Source: Bacillota bacterium (lineage in GTDB: Bacteria; Bacillota; Clostridia; Christensenellales; Pumilibacteraceae). Taken from it: a stretch of 64,000 bases of DNA. The notes beneath the pieces were generated by a model, which was not told the DNA's origin, did no database searches, and saw nothing but the letters and a program-made list of their open reading frames with translations. The stretch spans positions 53,551 to 117,550 of the forward strand of contig WRLT01000006.1 in assembly GCA_009777485.1 (NCBI GenBank), read 5' to 3'. The position numbers and the translations under genes were made by a program. The first letter of the stretch is position 1. Every line of letters starts with the position of its first letter. Below, piece by piece: positions 51,270 through 59,991 of the stretch.

Positions 51270-52816
51270 TATACTTTACGCTGAATCTCTACTATATCGT
51301 ATTCAAACATATTATAAATGCGCAGGATTTCGGCGTACGGAGGAATTTTTTCCAGTTCGAATACCTTGTAATCGTGCAGCAATAAAAACTCCTCTACTGC
51401 CAACTTGCCCGTTTTGAGAATTCCGATGCGCGGTTTTTTTGCCGAACGCAGTTCGATGGTTTCCATGAGTGCCAGCGCGCAAGCAAAGATTACGTTTACT
51501 ACAAAATCGTTGTAGTATATAAATTCTTTGCTTTTTCGGTCGGCCTTAATACGGTTGATGCTTTTTTCGTAGTTTTTAGAAACTATATCAAAATATAAGC
51601 CCGTCATCATATTGACGCGCAAATAAAACTGATTAAGGGCAGAATCTAACGCTTTGCGCCCCGTAGCAACTAATTCGGCGGCAAATTCGATAAAGATTTC
51701 TAAAATTTCCTCGCGCTTGATGTTGCGGTTTTTAGACGAAAACATGACGCGCTTATAGCCGTCTATATGCACGCGCGGCATAAGCATTTCTAAACAAAAC
51801 GTTAAGCCTTGCAGCAGCAATTCTTGCCGCAGAGGGTCATTTTTTTTGATGTAGATGTTTTTAAACAAGGTGTTAAACGTAAAAGTCGCCGCCGAATGGC
51901 AATGCGCAATAAGCTGCTGCAACAATTCGCTCGGAACGGTTAGGTATTGTGAACGGTGTTTTTTATCTAACGACTCGTAATAATTTTTTATATGCGTTAG
52001 AGTGTCTTTATTGTACGCGACATTGTCTGAAAAATCGGGACGGTGCCGCTCTAACGAATATTTAGGGTCTAGCGTTTGGGCAAACTCTAACAACCCTTGC
52101 GCAATTTTAGACGCCGCTTCGTAATCCTGCTGCGTAGGGATTTGCAGCATAAGCTCCATAGAAAAGCCACTGCTTGCCTTGATACACGCGTCTATGCCTA
52201 CCTCTATCAGTGATATTACCCCGTCTGCGATTTCCTTATCGAAAACTAGCATGAGTTGTTTATCTATGGTAACAAATAAGCCTACGTATTTGCCGATTAA
52301 GGTTAGCTTAGCGCGTATGTGCGGGGTTAGATGGTCTTCGTAAAAATTTTCGCACAATTTATTATATTGCGCAAGCATCATAACCGAAATTTCGCTGATT
52401 GCCGCGCGCACAAACGGAATTTTATACTGCATGTCCACTTGCGCGTTTTCTAGCTTAAACAGCGAATATTTTAATAACCGCATAATTTGCAGCGGCGTAT
52501 CGTATTCTTCGTTGTTTTCGTTATCGTAAACCTCGCACAGCCCCGCGTAATAAAACGACAGGTAGTGGTTTGCGTTGTATTCCAACGATTTTTGAAAATG
52601 AATCATCGCCTCGCGGTAGTTGGTGTTATCAAAATACTGCTTGCCTGTTTCAAACGAATAATTAGCCTCTACCGAATCGATAAAAGAATTTTTAATCCGC
52701 AAAAGCTCTACGGTAAGTTGGCCTTCGCATAAGGGACACTTAACCGAATCAAAATGCTCGGATGCAAGCATGATATTTTTTCCGCAATGCGGACAAACGG
52801 CGTAAACTCCTGCCAA
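51269..52816 (-). CDS. Zinc-ribbon helical-repeat protein
   Basis: 515 residues. Zinc ribbon at the start (CPHCGKNIML...KCPLCEGQL), then TPR-like helices (YREAMIHFQKSLEYNANHY near 70-90) and a long helical remainder with no known motif. Start is TTG, chosen because GGAGG is 7 nt upstream and the ribbon would lose residues otherwise. Transcribed from the shared-box promoter at 52845-52873 and coupled to the dipeptidase by TAATG. Cytoplasmic; function unknown. Confidence 0.7.
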   Translation of the reverse strand: MAGVYAVCPHCGKNIMLASEHFDSVKCPLCEGQLTVELLRIKNSFIDSVEANYSFETGKQYFDNTNYREAMIHFQKSLEYNANHYLSFYYAGLCEVYDNENNEEYDTPLQIMRLLKYSLFKLENAQVDMQYKIPFVRAAISEISVMMLAQYNKLCENFYEDHLTPHIRAKLTLIGKYVGLFVTIDKQLMLVFDKEIADGVISLIEVGIDACIKASSGFSMELMLQIPTQQDYEAASKIAQGLLEFAQTLDPKYSLERHRPDFSDNVAYNKDTLTHIKNYYESLDKKHRSQYLTVPSELLQQLIAHCHSAATFTFNTLFKNIYIKKNDPLRQELLLQGLTFCLEMLMPRVHIDGYKRVMFSSKNRNIKREEILEIFIEFAAELVATGRKALDSALNQFYLRVNMMTGLYFDIVSKNYEKSINRIKADRKSKEFIYYNDFVVNVIFACALALMETIELRSAKKPRIGILKTGKLAVEEFLLLHDYKVFELEKIPPYAEILRIYNMFEYDIVEIQRKV

Positions 52817-52844
52817 AGGAAAACCTCCAAAAGTATAATAATTT

Positions 52845-52873
52845 ATTATACAATATTATTCGGCAAATGTAAA
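52845..52873 (-). promoter_or_regulatory. Shared-box promoter 1
   Basis: TTTACA, 17 bp, TATAAT. The 16-bp sequence CCCTTTACATTTGCCG (plus-strand 52861-52876) is repeated exactly at the two other promoters of this series, and an AATTTGTTAAAA tract lies just upstream. Confidence 0.75.
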
Positions 52874-52933
52874 GGGTTTTATTTTAACAAATTATCTATG
52901 TTTTTATGCCGATTTTTTAAGCTTGTTTGCCCG

Positions 52934-54577
52934 TCAGCCGAACAGTTTAAAGCCTGACAGTGCTTTAAAGGCTGTGTTTAAGCTTTCTGCTTGTTCGGGA
53001 TATTTTGCATACCCTTCGCTTGTAAAGGCAGTGCCGTCGCTGAATGTAACCGTTAAAGACCAAAAATCCCCGTCAAGTATAGGGGTGGAATACTGTTCTT
53101 TTAGCTGAAAAATGCCGATATCTATAATGCTTGAAAATAAATCTTCCGCTTGATGCTGCGTAAAAACTGCCGCTATCTCGTAATCCGAAACGCCTTGTTT
53201 GGTTGAATAGGTCAGTTGTGTGAAGTCGTACAATTTATGCTCTGAGTGCTGTATTAACCCGTTTGACGTATAAAAATGTATTGCCGCGATTGTTCTATAC
53301 ACATAGGGGTAGGTTTTATTAACCTCTACCTCTACTGCCCCCGATATATCGGCTTTATCAACCTCTAAAACCACTGCCCAATAACTTATAGCATGAGAGG
53401 CCTCCATGCTTATTGATACAAAATTGATATCTAATATTAATTTATCGCCTTGCTTATGCAGCTGTTTTGCTTCTACTAGGATGTTGTCCGTTGTGCCGAA
53501 ACTAAATAGATAGACAATCAAAGCTTTTTCTGCAAAAAATTGTTCGTCATAATCCCGTAAAAATTCAAAGCCGTCTAAAAGGTCGGTTTCTACATCCGAA
53601 TGCGGCTCTGTAATAATGGCGGTAAAGTTATCATACTGCACGCCGTTCGTCTGATTTTTAATTAGGCCTACCGAAAAAGGAATCGGGCTGTCGGGTGCTA
53701 CAACGGTAAACTCGCGGCTGACGCCGTGCATAATAGTAACCTTACCTGGCTTTAAGCCTATAATGGTTAAAGGGCGGTTAAAAGCAGACTTGCCGTTTTC
53801 TTCGGCGTAGTCTGCTACGGTTGTATCGGAAATGTCCCATATCGGGGGCGGTTTTCCGTCAAGGAGAATGTCAAATTCAACCGTTTTAATTTCGGCGTTT
53901 CGGGATAAACGGTCTACGGCTTTAATTACGTTAAAATAGTTCGGCTGCTCTAATTCTAAATAAAGATTTCCACCGTAGTTTTTTACGGCGGAAAATTGCG
54001 CTTGAAATTGCACCTGCGGAAAATCTTCGGGCGTATAGGTTTTAGCCGCGTTATATTGCGTCAGCGTAACCCAAACGCCCTCGAAATTAAACGGCTGCCG
54101 ATACGCGCTTAAATGGCCTTTGGGCGTTATGGTTAACGTTTCGCCTACTTTAAGGGTATCGATGGGCGCGTCTAAATATCGGGTGTCGACAGTAGGAAAC
54201 GGCAAATCCCTGCAATTGTGTGCAGAACTAATACGTTGGTCTGCATCTAAAAGGCTTTTAAATTCTTCTTGTTTGTCCGCTCCGCTTTCGTTTAAAATAA
54301 AAAGCAAGGATTGATTTTGCTGCGAAATGTACATCTTTTTAAAATTATACGCCTTAAACGCGCTTTCGGCATTCTTTAAAACCTCGTCGGCGTATTGCGC
54401 CTTTACGTGTGCATAAACAGCGTTGTCGTTTGTCCATTCGGTTAGGTCGGGACGGAAAGGGTCTTGCGTGCCTGGACCTAGCAGTACTTCGTCTTTCAGT
54501 ACTTCGCAAGAAGCAAAAACCGCAAGGCTAAACAAAAAAACTATTCCGCATAGGATGGCTGTTAGATGTTTTCTCAT
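52934..54577 (-). CDS. Lipoprotein, uncharacterised
   Basis: 547 residues. The signal MRKHLTAILCGIVFLFSLAV ends in FASC, a lipobox, so an outside membrane-anchored protein is expected. The body is beta-rich, with a possible Ig-like repeat (ITPKGHLSAYRQPF, LTIIGLKPGKVTIMHGVS) and many aromatic residues. No enzyme motif seen. Own promoter with the shared box at 54626-54653. The gap to the next gene is 118 bp and holds that gene's promoter. Confidence 0.7.
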   Translation of the reverse strand: MRKHLTAILCGIVFLFSLAVFASCEVLKDEVLLGPGTQDPFRPDLTEWTNDNAVYAHVKAQYADEVLKNAESAFKAYNFKKMYISQQNQSLLFILNESGADKQEEFKSLLDADQRISSAHNCRDLPFPTVDTRYLDAPIDTLKVGETLTITPKGHLSAYRQPFNFEGVWVTLTQYNAAKTYTPEDFPQVQFQAQFSAVKNYGGNLYLELEQPNYFNVIKAVDRLSRNAEIKTVEFDILLDGKPPPIWDISDTTVADYAEENGKSAFNRPLTIIGLKPGKVTIMHGVSREFTVVAPDSPIPFSVGLIKNQTNGVQYDNFTAIITEPHSDVETDLLDGFEFLRDYDEQFFAEKALIVYLFSFGTTDNILVEAKQLHKQGDKLILDINFVSISMEASHAISYWAVVLEVDKADISGAVEVEVNKTYPYVYRTIAAIHFYTSNGLIQHSEHKLYDFTQLTYSTKQGVSDYEIAAVFTQHQAEDLFSSIIDIGIFQLKEQYSTPILDGDFWSLTVTFSDGTAFTSEGYAKYPEQAESLNTAFKALSGFKLFG

Positions 54578-54625
54578 AATTAACCTCCCTTTTCGACTGC
54601 TTCGGGCTTTTTATTTTATCATTTA

Positions 54626-54653
54626 ATTATACCATATTTTCGGCAAATGTAAA
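54626..54653 (-). promoter_or_regulatory. Shared-box promoter 2
   Basis: TTTACA, 16 bp, TATAAT. Same CCCTTTACATTTGCCG box (plus-strand 54641-54656), and the AATTTGTTAAAA tract is again directly upstream. Confidence 0.75.
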
Positions 54654-54670
54654 GGGGTTTTTTTAACAAA

Positions 54671-55147
54671 TTATTGTGTCTGTTGTGCTGTAAATTGCGC
54701 TAGATTTTCGTTGAGAAGCATATGTATTTTATCAAAATCACATATACGCAGTGCGTAACAGTTACTTGTTGAGGTAATGATAAGCTTACCTGCATTAGCA
54801 TTACCTAGTACCCATAAACCGAATTTACTTTTCTCTATCGAAATAATATCTTTAAGCGGCAAAACAATTTGTTTTTTAGTATCGGGAAAAAGATATAAAA
54901 ATTCTTTTTTTTGTGTAAGAATTACATCGTTATTTCTTTTTATATACAATCCAAACAAAAACAGCCCGATTAATCCTGTTGGAACGGCTCCGATTATATA
55001 TAAAATATGTTCGGTAAAGGCGACAGCAATAAAAAATATACAAACAAACAATAAAAAAATGCCTCCGAATGACACGCAAAGTACAAATAAATTTGATACC
55101 GCCTTATAAGCGTAGATATTGTTGTAATGTTCGATTTTTTCTTCCAT
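54671..55147 (-). CDS. Two-segment membrane protein with PH-like end
   Basis: 158 residues. Two membrane segments (about 20-45 and 50-72) form a hairpin near the N-terminus, followed by a soluble domain (EFLYLFPDTKKQIVLPLKDI, SIEKSKFGLWV) resembling bacterial PH/YcxB-type domains. The ATG at 55147 (MEEKIEHYN) is used; a GTG 9 bp upstream is an alternative. Neither has a clear Shine-Dalgarno site. Promoter with the shared box at 55173-55200. Function unknown. Confidence 0.6.
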   Translation of the reverse strand: MEEKIEHYNNIYAYKAVSNLFVLCVSFGGIFLLFVCIFFIAVAFTEHILYIIGAVPTGLIGLFLFGLYIKRNNDVILTQKKEFLYLFPDTKKQIVLPLKDIISIEKSKFGLWVLGNANAGKLIITSTSNCYALRICDFDKIHMLLNENLAQFTAQQTQ

Positions 55148-55172
55148 ACATAACACTTTTTAGTTTATATTT

Positions 55173-55200
55173 ATTATACTATTATTTCGGCAAATGTAAA
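55173..55200 (-). promoter_or_regulatory. Shared-box promoter 3
   Basis: TTTACA, 16 bp, TATAAT. Same CCCTTTACATTTGCCG box (plus-strand 55188-55203); the upstream A+T tract of the other two is missing here because it enters the next gene's end. Confidence 0.75.
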
Positions 55201-55207
55201 GGGGTTT

Positions 55208-55651
55208 TTAGTTGGGGTTTTGTTGTTGCTGTTTTTTTAATTTTCTTGAAACCACTGCTGCGCAAATTACGGCTATACATCCTAAAACAAGCAAGACGTA
55301 ATCGATAATAACTAATGCGCTAACCTCAGAAGGAATCTTTACTCTGCTTAGCACAAGTACAAAAACATTAAAAAACTTTAAGCCGAACCACACTAGCATA
55401 GATAATAAAAAGAAAGCTACATATCCGCCCGAAATAAGTGTATTTTTATCTAAAATGACTAACAAGACTACTAAAAGAAAAAGTATCGCAATTGCAAGGG
55501 GCAGCAATAATACCCATATGACGAACGGTAGTACGGCTACCTTACTATAATAGCGTACAAATATCAGTATGCTTACAGCCGAAATGGATGCGGCTAAGGC
55601 AAGCAGTGTAATGATAAAGATATAATAGACAGCTTTATATTTTTCTTTCAT
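55208..55651 (-). CDS. Four-segment membrane protein
   Basis: 147 residues: four predicted membrane segments and a short Lys/Gln tail (KKQQQQNPN). Not recognised. Its stop is 8 bp from the shared box of the next promoter, so readthrough into that gene is possible. A good promoter (55726-55754) lies about 75 bp upstream of its ATG. Confidence 0.6.
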   Translation of the reverse strand: MKEKYKAVYYIFIITLLALAASISAVSILIFVRYYSKVAVLPFVIWVLLLPLAIAILFLLVVLLVILDKNTLISGGYVAFFLLSMLVWFGLKFFNVFVLVLSRVKIPSEVSALVIIDYVLLVLGCIAVICAAVVSRKLKKQQQQNPN

Positions 55652-55725
55652 TCGTCATTAAGCCCCGTCCGCAATGTATAAAAAATCAAGAGATACGTGA
55701 TTAGCAAAATGTTGCCCTTAGATTT

Positions 55726-55754
55726 ATGCTAGCATAGTTTTTGCGCTGTGTCAA
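55726..55754 (-). promoter_or_regulatory. Promoter of the four-segment membrane protein
   Basis: TTGACA, 17 bp, TAGCAT on the minus strand. Unlike the next three genes it lacks the shared box. Confidence 0.65.
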
Positions 55755-55769
55755 TGCTTATTGCGAAAT

Positions 55770-55800
55770 TTGTCATAACTTGTACAAAGCCGAATATCAT
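55770..55800 (+). promoter_or_regulatory. Possible leaderless promoter of the SpoVB-like gene
   Basis: TTGTCA, 19 bp, TATCAT on the plus strand, then eight bases and the ATG at 55809. No Shine-Dalgarno sequence is present. Weaker match than the other leaderless cases. Confidence 0.4.
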
Positions 55801-55808
55801 TAAATAAT

Positions 55809-57377
55809 ATGAAACGCTTGTACAAGGCTGTTTTAATAGTAACGGTATTTACCCTGATTGACAGAGTTTTGGGGTTTGGGTTTAAAATTTATCTCTCGCG
55901 TGAGTTGGGCGCGGTAAGCGTAGGCATTTATCAGGTGGCGCTTTCGATGTTTTTTGTGCTGCTTACCTTTACCACTAGCGGTACGCCCTTAGTGGTAAGT
56001 AAAATGACCGCGCTGTTTAGAAAAAAGGGCGATACGCAATCGGAGTTTTCTACCGTTGCCGCTGCGTTGGTGGTGGGCTTGTTATTTTCGTGCGGGCTGA
56101 GTGCGGTGTTTTTTATTTTCCGCGAACCGCTAGGCAATATATTTGCGGCGCGTGAAAGCATGAACCTATTGCTGCTGCTTTTGCCGGGCGTGATGTTTTC
56201 GGGCGTATACGCGGCGTTTAGGGGCAATATGTGGGGGCGCGAACGGTATGTGGCAGTTTCGGTAATCGAATTAATCGAACAGACCGTGCGTATTTTTGTT
56301 TGCGTACTGCTGATTATGCTAGGCTTTAACAAGTTGCGCATGACGGCGGTTTCGATGTCGGTGGCGTGCGGTGTAACGGCGATAGCGTGCATGATTTGTT
56401 ACTTTAAGGCTAAGGGGAAATTAAAATCTCCTAAGGGGCATTTAAAGCCGCTGATTAAGCAAGCCTTGCCCGTAACGATGATTCGCGCGTCGAATACGTT
56501 GGTGGCGTCGCTGATAGGCATAACGATACCGTTTTTGCTGCAAGGCTCTGGGCATAGCTTAGCGGGTGCGTTGGCGGTGTACGGAACGGCGGTAGGCATG
56601 GCGCTGCCGCTGTTATATCTGCCCGTAACGGCGGTAGGAAGTTTAGCCTACGTAATGATACCCTCTTTAAGCTCGGCGTACCATACGGGCGATAAAAAAA
56701 GCGTGAAATCGCAAATCGAAAGCGCAATCATTTTTTCGCTGATTATGGCGTCGCTGTTTATGCCTATGCTGTTGGCGTTAGGCGAACCTATCGGGGTATT
56801 TATTTACGGAAACGCCGATGCGGGAAGATTTTTAGCGTTTTCGGCATGGCTGCTTATTCCGATTGCCGCCGAAAATATTATTTCTAGTATGATGAACTCG
56901 TTAGGGCTTGAAAAGCGCGGCTTTATCAACTATATTATCGGCGCGGCGTTGATGTTTGCGATTATGTTTGCGTTTTGGGGACGCTTCCGCATAGAAATTT
57001 TAAGTATTACGTTAGGCATAGCGTGGACGTTTTCTACTATTTTAGATATTATCGCCATTAAAAAAAGAACGGGCATACGGCTGTCGTTTATAAAGCCCTT
57101 AATTAAATGTATCTGTTTGATTGTGCCGTCTACGTTTTTAACCTCGTGGCTGTATACGCTTACAAACGGCTTGCCTGCCGTTGTAAGGCTGCTAATCGCG
57201 TCTTGCGTGGGTACGCTGTTTTTCGCGCTTACGGCGTCTGTTTTCGGCGTGATTAATTTAGCGGTTATTTTCCGTAAGAAGTCTAAGAAGTACGGAAACC
57301 GACTGCTTAATAACGGGATGCAGCAAGGCGGGGTTAAGCGCGCAAAGCGGTTCAAGAACAAAAAGACGGTTGTGTAA
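55809..57377 (+). CDS. Polysaccharide flippase, SpoVB/MurJ-like (MOP superfamily)
   Basis: 522 residues with about 14 membrane segments. Starts MKRLYKAVLIVTVFTLIDRV and has the family's LGAVSVGIYQVALSMFFVL and FRGNMWGRERYV elements. Members flip lipid-linked sugars such as lipid II or spore cortex precursors across the membrane. The close Clostridial pattern is SpoVB, but sporulation cannot be judged from this window. The last 120 bp are also coding on the other strand (folate gene). The mRNA is probably leaderless. Confidence 0.88.
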   Translation: MKRLYKAVLIVTVFTLIDRVLGFGFKIYLSRELGAVSVGIYQVALSMFFVLLTFTTSGTPLVVSKMTALFRKKGDTQSEFSTVAAALVVGLLFSCGLSAVFFIFREPLGNIFAARESMNLLLLLLPGVMFSGVYAAFRGNMWGRERYVAVSVIELIEQTVRIFVCVLLIMLGFNKLRMTAVSMSVACGVTAIACMICYFKAKGKLKSPKGHLKPLIKQALPVTMIRASNTLVASLIGITIPFLLQGSGHSLAGALAVYGTAVGMALPLLYLPVTAVGSLAYVMIPSLSSAYHTGDKKSVKSQIESAIIFSLIMASLFMPMLLALGEPIGVFIYGNADAGRFLAFSAWLLIPIAAENIISSMMNSLGLEKRGFINYIIGAALMFAIMFAFWGRFRIEILSITLGIAWTFSTILDIIAIKKRTGIRLSFIKPLIKCICLIVPSTFLTSWLYTLTNGLPAVVRLLIASCVGTLFFALTASVFGVINLAVIFRKKSKKYGNRLLNNGMQQGGVKRAKRFKNKKTVV

Positions 57378-58097
57378 ATCGGGGTGCGGGATGATTAAAT
57401 CCTGTTCGTTTACTACCGCATTTTCATAAAACAAAATATCCAAATCTACGGTACGCGGGCCGAACCGTTGGGTGCGTACCCTGCCTAGCTTGTTTTCGAT
57501 TTCGTTTAGGGCGGACAAAAGCCCGCGCGGCGGTAACAGGGTGCAAATTTTTGCCGCGCCGTTTAAAAAGTCGGGTTGGTCTATATTAAGATACGGCTTA
57601 TACTCGGTAAACGTAGAACAAGCCGTAATAAAGCAATCGCTGCGTGCGTTGATTGCGTCTACGGCGGACGAAAGATTTTTTTCGCGGTTTCCTACATTTG
57701 AACCTAAGCCGATATACGCGGTGCGCCATTCCCTTTTGCACACGACAGAAACATAGCCTATCGGCAAGCCGACGGGCGCGTCGGGCTTTTTAACCTCGAT
57801 TTCCGCCGCGCTTATTCCGCTGCTATTAGGGCGCGGCGGATACTTTTGCAGTAGTGCCGCGCACAGCTTTTCGGCGGCGGTTTCGATTAGGTTATATGCG
57901 GTGCTTTGCATAATGCGGGTTATTTCGCGGCAAACTTCGGCGTAATTTACCGTTGCTTCGATGGTGTCGGACGCGGCGGACGGGCGCGATACATCTAACT
58001 CTGCGCATACCAAAAACTTTTGTCCGCGCTTTTTTTCTTCGGGCAAAACGCCGTGATAGGCGTATACTTGTAAGTCTATAATTCGGATTTTGTCCAT
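57258..58097 (-). CDS. folKB: Dihydroneopterin aldolase/HPPK fusion (FolB-FolK)
   Basis: 279 residues with two enzymes of folate synthesis. Residues 1-118 are FolB (YAYHGVLPEEKKRGQKF, TVNYAEV, NLIETAAE); residues about 122-279 are FolK, the pterin pyrophosphokinase (AYIGLGSNVGNREKNL, RFGPRTVDLDILFY, IPHPDLHNRLFVLEPL). They catalyse consecutive steps. The 3' end overlaps the convergent SpoVB-like gene by 120 bp, and the FolK C-terminal motif lies partly within the overlap, so both frames seem genuine. Last gene of the folate operon. Confidence 0.94.
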   Translation of the reverse strand: MDKIRIIDLQVYAYHGVLPEEKKRGQKFLVCAELDVSRPSAASDTIEATVNYAEVCREITRIMQSTAYNLIETAAEKLCAALLQKYPPRPNSSGISAAEIEVKKPDAPVGLPIGYVSVVCKREWRTAYIGLGSNVGNREKNLSSAVDAINARSDCFITACSTFTEYKPYLNIDQPDFLNGAAKICTLLPPRGLLSALNEIENKLGRVRTQRFGPRTVDLDILFYENAVVNEQDLIIPHPDLHNRLFVLEPLCALNPALLHPVIKQSVSVLLRLLTENNR

Positions 58098-58115
58098 AGC
58101 TAAAAAATTCCTTAT

Positions 58116-58943
58116 CTAATCATTTTGTTCTTTGCTTGCTTTGATTGCCTCTATCAAAGCTACTACCCGCTTGTTTGCCAAAACATCGTGAACCCGTACA
58201 AATGCCGCGCCCGCTATCGCCGCATGCGCGGTAACCGCCAGCGTAGCTTCATGCCGCTGCGGCGTTTCTAAGCCTAATGCCGCGCCGATAAATGATTTGT
58301 TGGACGCGCCGATAAGCAGCGGATATCCAACCTTAATAAATTGCTCTATGTGCGCAAGGCACGTTAGGTTTTGGCGGGCAGTTTTTCCGAAACCGATGCC
58401 GGGGTCCAGTATAATTTTATCCTTGCTTATGCCCGCGTTTTGGGCGATTTGCAGCGAAACGGATAAATCGTTTAACACATCGGGAATGAAATTTTGGTAT
58501 TCGGCAACGCTTTTATTGTGCATAAGTACGCAGCAAGTGCCGCTTTTTGCTACTATGTTAGACATATTTAGGTTGTTTTCGTGCCTGAATCCCCAAATAT
58601 CGTTAATCATATCTGCGCCCGCTTCGATGGCTGCCGCCGCGACTTCCGCTTTGTAGGTGTCGCAGGATACGGGGATATCTACGCTGCTTTTGACGGCTTG
58701 AATAATCGGCGCGACGCGCGCAATTTCCTCTGCGATAGAAATTTGCGTGTGGCCGGGGCGTGTGGATTCGCCGCCGATATCTATGATGTCCGCGCCCTCT
58801 TTAAGCATTTCTTCGGCGCGGAACAACGCGGAGTCTACTGCGTTATAGCGGCCGCCGTCGTAAAAGGAGTCGGGCGTTACGTTTAAAATACCCATGATAT
58901 AGGTGCGGTTTTTTATATCAAATTTTTTAGTGCCGATGTTCAT
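58116..58943 (-). CDS. folP: Dihydropteroate synthase
   Basis: 275 residues. Joins pterin pyrophosphate to p-aminobenzoate; sulfonamide target. Motifs: MGILNVTPDSFYDGG near 18-32, DIIDIGGESTRPG near 52-64, PVSCDTYKAEVA near 90, ADMINDIWG and DPGIGFGK near 190. A longer reading from 58979 is possible, but the ATG at 58943 overlaps the preceding stop as ATGA and matches the family start. Confidence 0.95.
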   Translation of the reverse strand: MNIGTKKFDIKNRTYIMGILNVTPDSFYDGGRYNAVDSALFRAEEMLKEGADIIDIGGESTRPGHTQISIAEEIARVAPIIQAVKSSVDIPVSCDTYKAEVAAAAIEAGADMINDIWGFRHENNLNMSNIVAKSGTCCVLMHNKSVAEYQNFIPDVLNDLSVSLQIAQNAGISKDKIILDPGIGFGKTARQNLTCLAHIEQFIKVGYPLLIGASNKSFIGAALGLETPQRHEATLAVTAHAAIAGAAFVRVHDVLANKRVVALIEAIKASKEQND

Positions 58944-59416
58944 AAAATAAGCTCCGCATTTTTGTACCGCCACTTGCACGCATCGGCGGCTTTACAAAAC
59001 ATGCAGTTGCGCGAAAGCTTGTCGGCGCGGAAAAGTATGTCCGATAAGCTTCCCGCCTGTATGTTTTTGCCGTCGCGGTGAACCAAAATCGCTTTAACAA
59101 TTTCTTGTATGTCCGCCTCGGTAAAGCCTGCGTCTTGCAATATCGGAACGCACAGCTCCGCGCCCGAAATATTGTGCGGCGTTTTATCCTCGTACTGCTG
59201 CCATTTGCCGATGTCGTGCAAGAGTGCGGCGGCGTAAATTTTTTCTTTATCTGCACCCTTTTCGCTTTCTAACGCCAAAATATAGCCGATACGCGCTACA
59301 TCTAAAAAGTGCGGCAGGTTGTGCTTGCAAAATTTGCGCCCTTTTTCGTGCGCTTTATTTGCTTTGACAAATTTTAAAAACTGCGGATTGCGCAGTATTT
59401 TTTGAATTTTTTCCAA
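58940..59416 (-). CDS. HD-domain protein of the folate cluster
   Basis: 158 residues. HD phosphohydrolase core: the first His in PHFLDVARIGYIL, the AALLHDIGKWQQYE motif near 67-80, and a further HRDGK. A CMFCKAADACKW Cys cluster is near the C-terminus. The start is TTG at 59416: AAGGAG sits 5 nt before it, while the nearby ATG (59420) is out of frame. In Clostridia such HD proteins sit within folate operons; it may dephosphorylate the dihydroneopterin intermediate, a step otherwise without a gene here, but that is inference. Confidence 0.75.
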   Translation of the reverse strand: MEKIQKILRNPQFLKFVKANKAHEKGRKFCKHNLPHFLDVARIGYILALESEKGADKEKIYAAALLHDIGKWQQYEDKTPHNISGAELCVPILQDAGFTEADIQEIVKAILVHRDGKNIQAGSLSDILFRADKLSRNCMFCKAADACKWRYKNAELIL

Positions 59417-59433
59417 GCATACTCCTTTGCGGC

Positions 59434-59991
59434 CTACGGCAGTTTTATCGCTGTAAAAAACCGCTCCTTTAAGGTGTTGTTTTCGGCAAAGCAGCCGCGC
59501 GCGGCGTAGGTAAAGGTTTTTGCACCAGGCTTTTTTACGCCGCGCATAGACAAGCATAAATGCTCTGCCTGCGTGGCTACGATTACGCCCTCCGGCTTTA
59601 AATGCTGCCAAAATGCGTCTGCGATTTCTGCCGTAAGGTTTTCTTGAATTTGCGGCTTTTTACAAAAATAATCTACTATCCGCGCAATTTTAGATAAGCC
59701 CAAAACCTTGTCTACGGGAATATATGCAACGTGGGCAACACCGAAAAACGGCAGCAGATGATGCTCGCAAAACGAATAAAAAACGATGTCCTTTTCCAAC
59801 ACCATTTCACTGCCTGCAGAGGTAAAGGTTTTGCTGAAAAGCTGCGTTAGATTTTCTTTAGGACAAAAAAGCTCGTCCGCCATGCGTGCGACGCGTTCGG
59901 GGGTTTCGACAAGCCCCTCGCGGTTTTTATCCTCGCCGATTGCCTCTATAAATAGGTTGACGGCTTTTTTTATTTTATTTTTGTCTAACAT
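59434..59991 (-). CDS. folE: GTP cyclohydrolase I
   Basis: 185 residues. Converts GTP to dihydroneopterin triphosphate, the first step of folate synthesis. The zinc and active-site elements are [19 protein letters not shown] (Cys and His ligands) near 73-91 and [17 protein letters not shown] near 143-159. AAGGAG is 4 nt before the ATG and lies in the end of folC, which overlaps by 17 bp. Length matches the family. Confidence 0.96.
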   Translation of the reverse strand: MLDKNKIKKAVNLFIEAIGEDKNREGLVETPERVARMADELFCPKENLTQLFSKTFTSAGSEMVLEKDIVFYSFCEHHLLPFFGVAHVAYIPVDKVLGLSKIARIVDYFCKKPQIQENLTAEIADAFWQHLKPEGVIVATQAEHLCLSMRGVKKPGAKTFTYAARGCFAENNTLKERFFTAIKLP

